From Candidatus Hermodarchaeota archaeon (GTDB taxonomy: Archaea > Asgardarchaeota > Hermodarchaeia > Hermodarchaeales > Hermodarchaeaceae): a stretch of 6,286 bases of DNA. Made by a program: the position numbers and the translations under genes. Shown here piece after piece: positions 6,173 to 6,286 of the stretch (its first letter is position 1; the number at the start of each line of letters is the position of its first letter). The notes beneath the pieces are model-generated. The model had not been told where the DNA came from. It was given only the letters and a program-made list of their open reading frames with translations, and searched no databases. Location of the stretch: positions 1 through 6,286 of the forward strand of contig JAEOTD010000144.1 in the NCBI GenBank assembly GCA_016839995.1, in the 5' to 3' direction.

Positions 6173-6247
6173 GGGGTGATAGATCAATGGTAGATCGCGT
6201 GCCTCGCACGCACGAGGTTCCGGGTTCAAGTCCCGGTCACTCCACCA
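6173..6247 (+). tRNA. tRNA-Ala (anticodon CGC)
   Basis: A full cloverleaf can be drawn. The acceptor stem is GGGGTGA (6173-6179) with TCACTCC (6237-6243). The D arm is GATC (6182-6185), AATGGTA, GATC (6193-6196). The anticodon stem is CGTGC (6198-6202) with GCACG (6210-6214) around the loop CTCGCAC. The T arm is CCGGG, TTCAAGT, CCCGG (6220-6236). The discriminator is A at 6244 and CCA is encoded (6245-6247). The anticodon CGC at 6205-6207 reads the alanine codon GCG. Position 3 pairs G with T (G3:U70), the universal alanine identity element, which confirms the assignment independently. T8, A14, G18, G19 and the A15-T48 Levitt pair are in place. There is no intron. The gene starts 13 nt after the valS stop on the same strand, so it may be cut from a joint transcript. 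D-stem pair 11:24 is A:U rather than the common pyrimidine:purine, which I recall from other archaeal tRNA-Ala. Confidence 0.95.
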
Positions 6248-6286
6248 CTCTCACTCAACAACACCTCGCTGGCAAAACTCATATAA
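6248..6286. other. Unassigned sequence at the window end
   Basis: These 39 bases after the tRNA contain no T run, hairpin or start codon with a ribosome-binding site that I can support. Confidence 0.5.

Noticed and set aside
6173..6286. Possible integration site (att) at the tRNA 3' end
   Set aside because: No repeat of the tRNA 3' end and no integrase is visible, and only 39 bp follow the tRNA.

Overview
This window is a compact stretch of archaeal housekeeping chromosome. The domain assignment rests on several independent signs. The release factor is of the eRF1/aRF1 type (NIKS, YxCxxxF and GGQ motifs) and not a bacterial RF1/RF2. The UMP kinase is a short archaeal-type protein. The valyl-tRNA synthetase carries the HVGG-type signature and ends soon after its anticodon-binding domain. 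The tRNA encodes its own CCA. The gaps between genes hold TATA-like boxes, oligo-T runs and Shine-Dalgarno (SD) motifs matching the archaeal 16S tail. I cannot fix the lineage from sequence alone: base composition is moderate and nothing looks hyperthermophilic. An Asgard, Bathyarchaeia or Thermoplasmatota-like genome is possible, but that is a guess.

Layout: (1) a possible tail of an upstream gene (1-42, +) whose TGA overlaps the ATG of gcvT; (2) gcvT (39-1184, +), the aminomethyltransferase of the glycine cleavage system; (3) a small winged-helix DNA-binding protein (1191-1478, -), convergent with gcvT and only 6 bp from it; (4) pyrH, archaeal UMP kinase (1581-2270, -); (5) a 110-bp divergent promoter region; (6) prf1, aRF1 (2381-3640, +); (7) a 125-bp gap with competing inverted repeats, an oligo-T run and a TATA-like box; (8) valS (3766-6159, +); (9) a tRNA-Ala(CGC) gene starting 13 nt after valS (6173-6247, +); (10) 39 bp in which I see nothing. 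No gap exceeds 300 bp.

Functionally, the right half is translation machinery: release factor, aminoacyl-tRNA synthetase and tRNA. The left half is one-carbon and nucleotide metabolism (gcvT, pyrH) with a small putative regulator. The genes do not form one obvious pathway. pyrH and prf1 share a divergent promoter region and may be co-regulated.

I found no mobile element, CRISPR array, defence system or other clearly new multi-gene system. The points worth a second look are small: operator-like repeats upstream of the winged-helix gene, mutually exclusive hairpins upstream of valS, substitutions near the stop-codon-reading motifs of aRF1, a tRNA anticodon arm that can fold in two registers, and a coding-strand shift from G-rich to C-rich across the window.
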